The notes under the pieces are model-generated. The model was not told where the DNA came from and did not search any database. It was given only the letters and a program-made list of their open reading frames with translations. Shown here piece after piece: positions 22,022 to 23,385 of a DNA stretch of 23,385 nucleotides. How positions within the stretch are numbered: the stretch's first letter is position 1; every line of letters begins with the position of its first letter. The stretch spans positions 1 to 23,385 of the forward strand of contig CABUQZ010000025.1 of assembly GCA_902493795.1 (NCBI GenBank), written 5' to 3'. The DNA is from an uncultured Clostridium sp. (GTDB lineage Bacteria; Bacillota_I; Bacilli_A; RF39; UBA660). Made by a program: the position numbers and the translations under genes.

Positions 22022-22477
22022 ATGAAAAGTGTAAAATATTTAGGTTTTGTTGGATTAGGATGCGCTGCATTACTATTAACTGGATGCGGTGGAGAAAGTA
22101 GTAATAGTGGAAGTGGAAGTGACAAGGATAAAACTCCAGTTGAACATATATTAACTTGTTCAATGAGTGAAGGTACTGACGTTTTAAATGTTGAAATCGA
22201 ATTCAATGATAAAGAGGATAAAGTAGTAGGTGCAAAGATGAATATGTCTACAAAAATTCCTGAAGGTGCAACAGAAGAAAATATAGAGGAAGTTAAAGAT
22301 TATATTGATGAAACTATGTGCATTAGTGACTTAGAAAACTGTAAGTCTTTTGTTAGTGGAGATAGTATTAAATTTGAAGCTTCATTTACTGCTGATAGTT
22401 TAAAAGATGAGGATTTTGAAGGTAATAAAAATGAAGTTAAAGAAAAACTTGAAGATGGAGGGTATACTTGTAAGTAA
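22022..22477 (+). CDS. Tandem paralogous lipoprotein 3, function unknown
   Basis: A 151-residue lipoprotein; ATG 22022 is set by the paralogues and by GGTG just upstream. Signal peptide MKSVKYLGFVGLGCAALLLTGCGG with Cys22 as the lipid site, then a short GES/SNSGSGSDKDK linker. The outer domain has HILTC, EIEFNDKEDKVVGAKMNMSTKIPEGA, an acidic helix, MCISDLENC, and ends in GYTCK. It is closest to lipoprotein 4, and shares the DKEDKxVGAK strand with lipoprotein 1. All are Glu/Asp-rich outside. Function and ligand unknown. Confidence 0.8.
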   Translation: MKSVKYLGFVGLGCAALLLTGCGGESSNSGSGSDKDKTPVEHILTCSMSEGTDVLNVEIEFNDKEDKVVGAKMNMSTKIPEGATEENIEEVKDYIDETMCISDLENCKSFVSGDSIKFEASFTADSLKDEDFEGNKNEVKEKLEDGGYTCK

Positions 22478-22575
22478 TATTTATTATTCATTTAAGTTGT
22501 AAAGTAAAATATGTTTTAATATTGACTATCATTCAGTTTTTTATATTATTTAATAATTTATATTTTTCTTTTTGC

Positions 22576-22604
22576 TTGAGTATAAATTTGTATTGTGCTA
22601 ATAT
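22576..22604 (+). promoter_or_regulatory. Promoter for the uORF and lipoprotein 4
   Basis: TTGAGT (22576-22581) and TAATAT (22599-22604) with a 17-base spacer, matching the lipoprotein 3 promoter almost base for base. Transcripts would start near 22611, immediately before AAGGAG (22614-22619). Confidence 0.6.
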
Positions 22605-22622
22605 ATAATATATAAGGAGTGA

Positions 22623-22706
22623 ATGATAAGAGTAAGGTTTTCTATTAAAGATTTATTCTTTGTGGTTCAATATTATAGGGATTTTAAAATATTTAAAGAA
22701 AGATAG
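22623..22706 (+). CDS. Possible 27-residue upstream ORF in the lipoprotein 4 leader
   Basis: ATG 22623 opens a 27-codon frame (MIRVRFSIKDLFFVVQYYRDFKIFKER) ending at TAG 22704-22706, 11 bases before lipoprotein 4. AAGGAG lies at 22614-22619 directly after the predicted transcript start, but only three bases from the ATG, which is closer than optimal. The peptide is basic with hydrophobic patches. Lipoprotein 3 has no such segment, so it is an insertion of about 80 bases between promoter and gene. It may be a leader peptide or chance. Confidence 0.3.
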   Translation: MIRVRFSIKDLFFVVQYYRDFKIFKER

Positions 22707-22717
22707 GTAGTGGAAAT

Positions 22718-23134
22718 ATGAAAAATGTAAAATATTTAGGTTTTGTTGGGTTAGGATGTGCTGCATTACTATTAACAGGATGTGGTGGAAGCGGACATAC
22801 ATTAACTTGTACAAAAGAAGAAGATAATGAAACTCAAGAATTAGTATATGAGTTTGATGACAAAGAAGAAAAAGTAGTCGGAGCAAAGATGCATATGACT
22901 ACAGTAATTCCTGATGGTTCTTCTGATGAAGAAATAGAACAAGCTAAATCTTTACTTGAGGGAATGTTCTGTTCTAGTGATATGTTTGAAGATTGTGAAG
23001 CATCTGTTAGTGGAAATAAGCTTGAGTTCAATGCTTCTGTTAGTGAATCTGGTTTAAATGATGATACATTTAGCGGTGGAACTATGAAAGAAGTTAAAGA
23101 AAAATACGAAAAAGACGGATATACTTGCAAATAG
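22718..23134 (+). CDS. Tandem paralogous lipoprotein 4, function unknown
   Basis: A 138-residue lipoprotein, the shortest copy because the linker after the lipid cysteine is almost absent (CGGSGHTLTC). Signal peptide MKNVKYLGFVGLGCAALLLTGCGG is nearly identical to that of lipoprotein 3. The outer domain has YEFDDKEEKVVGAKMHMTTVIPDGSSDEE, FCSSDMFEDCEASVSGNKLEFNASV, and ends in GYTCK, with the same four cysteines as the other copies. The ribosome binding site is modest (GGTAGTGG). A segment of about 110 bases, including a possible small ORF, separates it from its promoter. A strong terminator follows at 23251. Confidence 0.8.
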   Translation: MKNVKYLGFVGLGCAALLLTGCGGSGHTLTCTKEEDNETQELVYEFDDKEEKVVGAKMHMTTVIPDGSSDEEIEQAKSLLEGMFCSSDMFEDCEASVSGNKLEFNASVSESGLNDDTFSGGTMKEVKEKYEKDGYTCK

Positions 23135-23250
23135 TAATTAATGAACTATAAATCGAATAAGAATATCTTTATTATCACTCTTTTAATTGACTGATACATT
23201 ATGTGTTAGTTTATATTACAATTTCATAATGAGTTTAGTTGTAATAAAAT

Positions 23251-23273
23251 AAGGTACTAATGTACCTTTTTTT
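23251..23273 (+). terminator. Terminator after lipoprotein 4
   Basis: AAGGTAC (23251-23257) and GTACCTT (23262-23268) form a perfect 7-base-pair stem with a TAAT loop and then TTTTT. Confidence 0.9.
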
Positions 23274-23322
23274 ATCTTATAGGAAAGTTCATATCATAAA
23301 ATAATGATATAAAATAGTCGCA

Positions 23323-23364
23323 AAAAAAATACCAAGCACGCAAAAAGCATCTTGGTATTTTTTT
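23323..23364. terminator. Strong, probably bidirectional terminator at the window end
   Basis: A perfect 14-base-pair stem, AAAAAAATACCAAG (23323-23336) with CTTGGTATTTTTTT (23351-23364), encloses a 14-base loop; each strand ends in a T run. It lies beyond the terminator of lipoprotein 4 and probably serves a converging gene outside the window. Confidence 0.8.
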
Positions 23365-23385
23365 AAAATCACAAGATTATTCTTT

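Noticed and set aside
22834..23130. Minus-strand 98-residue frame over lipoprotein 4
   Set aside because: Antisense shadow of the lipoprotein; the shared presence over several copies follows from their homology.
1..23385. CRISPR array, prophage, insertion sequence or tRNA genes
   Set aside because: No regularly spaced repeats, transposase or integrase frames, or tRNA T-arm sequences were seen; the 11-base TTAAG repeats are too short and few for CRISPR.

Overview
The window is a compact, very AT-rich bacterial chromosome segment. The gene content points to a Firmicutes/Bacilli-like organism, possibly an uncultivated gut lineage related to RF39/Mollicutes. Evidence: the ylbM-ylbN-rpmF order (tmcAL, yceD, rpmF), a type 3 prolyl-tRNA synthetase, strong AGGAGG-type ribosome binding sites, lipoprotein signal peptides, and a standard code (TGA is the real stop of vanG and vanXY inside ATGA overlaps). 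The lineage is inference. No transposase, integrase, att site, tRNA, rRNA or CRISPR array was seen.

Layout. (1) 1-1200: a broken MGMT-family gene and a membrane-anchored DUF1287 protein. (2) 1198-7920: a VanG-type D-Ala-D-Ser glycopeptide-resistance cluster, vanR-vanS-vanW-vanG-vanXY-vanT. The usual one-piece serine racemase VanT is encoded by two overlapping genes, a membrane acyltransferase-like half and a racemase half. (3) 7964-10316: two surface proteins, a small anchored protein with three Asp-box motifs and a large membrane-tethered serpin. (4) 10413-18776: GyrI-like protein, CofE/F420 ligase-like protein, ProRS, an unknown anchored protein, enolase, and rpsO-pnp with structured leaders. 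(5) 18788-20667: tmcAL, divergent from yceD-rpmF. (6) 20770-23134: four tandem paralogous small lipoproteins, ended by strong terminators.

How the van genes fit together: VanS/VanR sense and activate; the VanT halves would import and racemise L-Ser to D-Ser; VanG joins D-Ala to D-Ser; VanXY removes D-Ala-D-Ala and terminal D-Ala; VanW has no settled role. The sharpest new observation is a regulatory signature. Three TTAAG-type repeats at exact 11-bp spacing lie upstream of vanR and again at the end of vanS ahead of vanW. In both places the last repeat starts 37 bp before a -10 box and no good -35 exists, as expected for a VanR-activated operator. A second promoter with a good -35 lies between the operator and vanR and could give basal expression.

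Other points of interest are a serpin with an extra ~90 residues and an elongated reactive loop, a duplicated lipoprotein family with a conserved cysteine pattern, a possible 27-codon upstream ORF, and many promoters whose -10 box is followed almost at once by the ribosome binding site.
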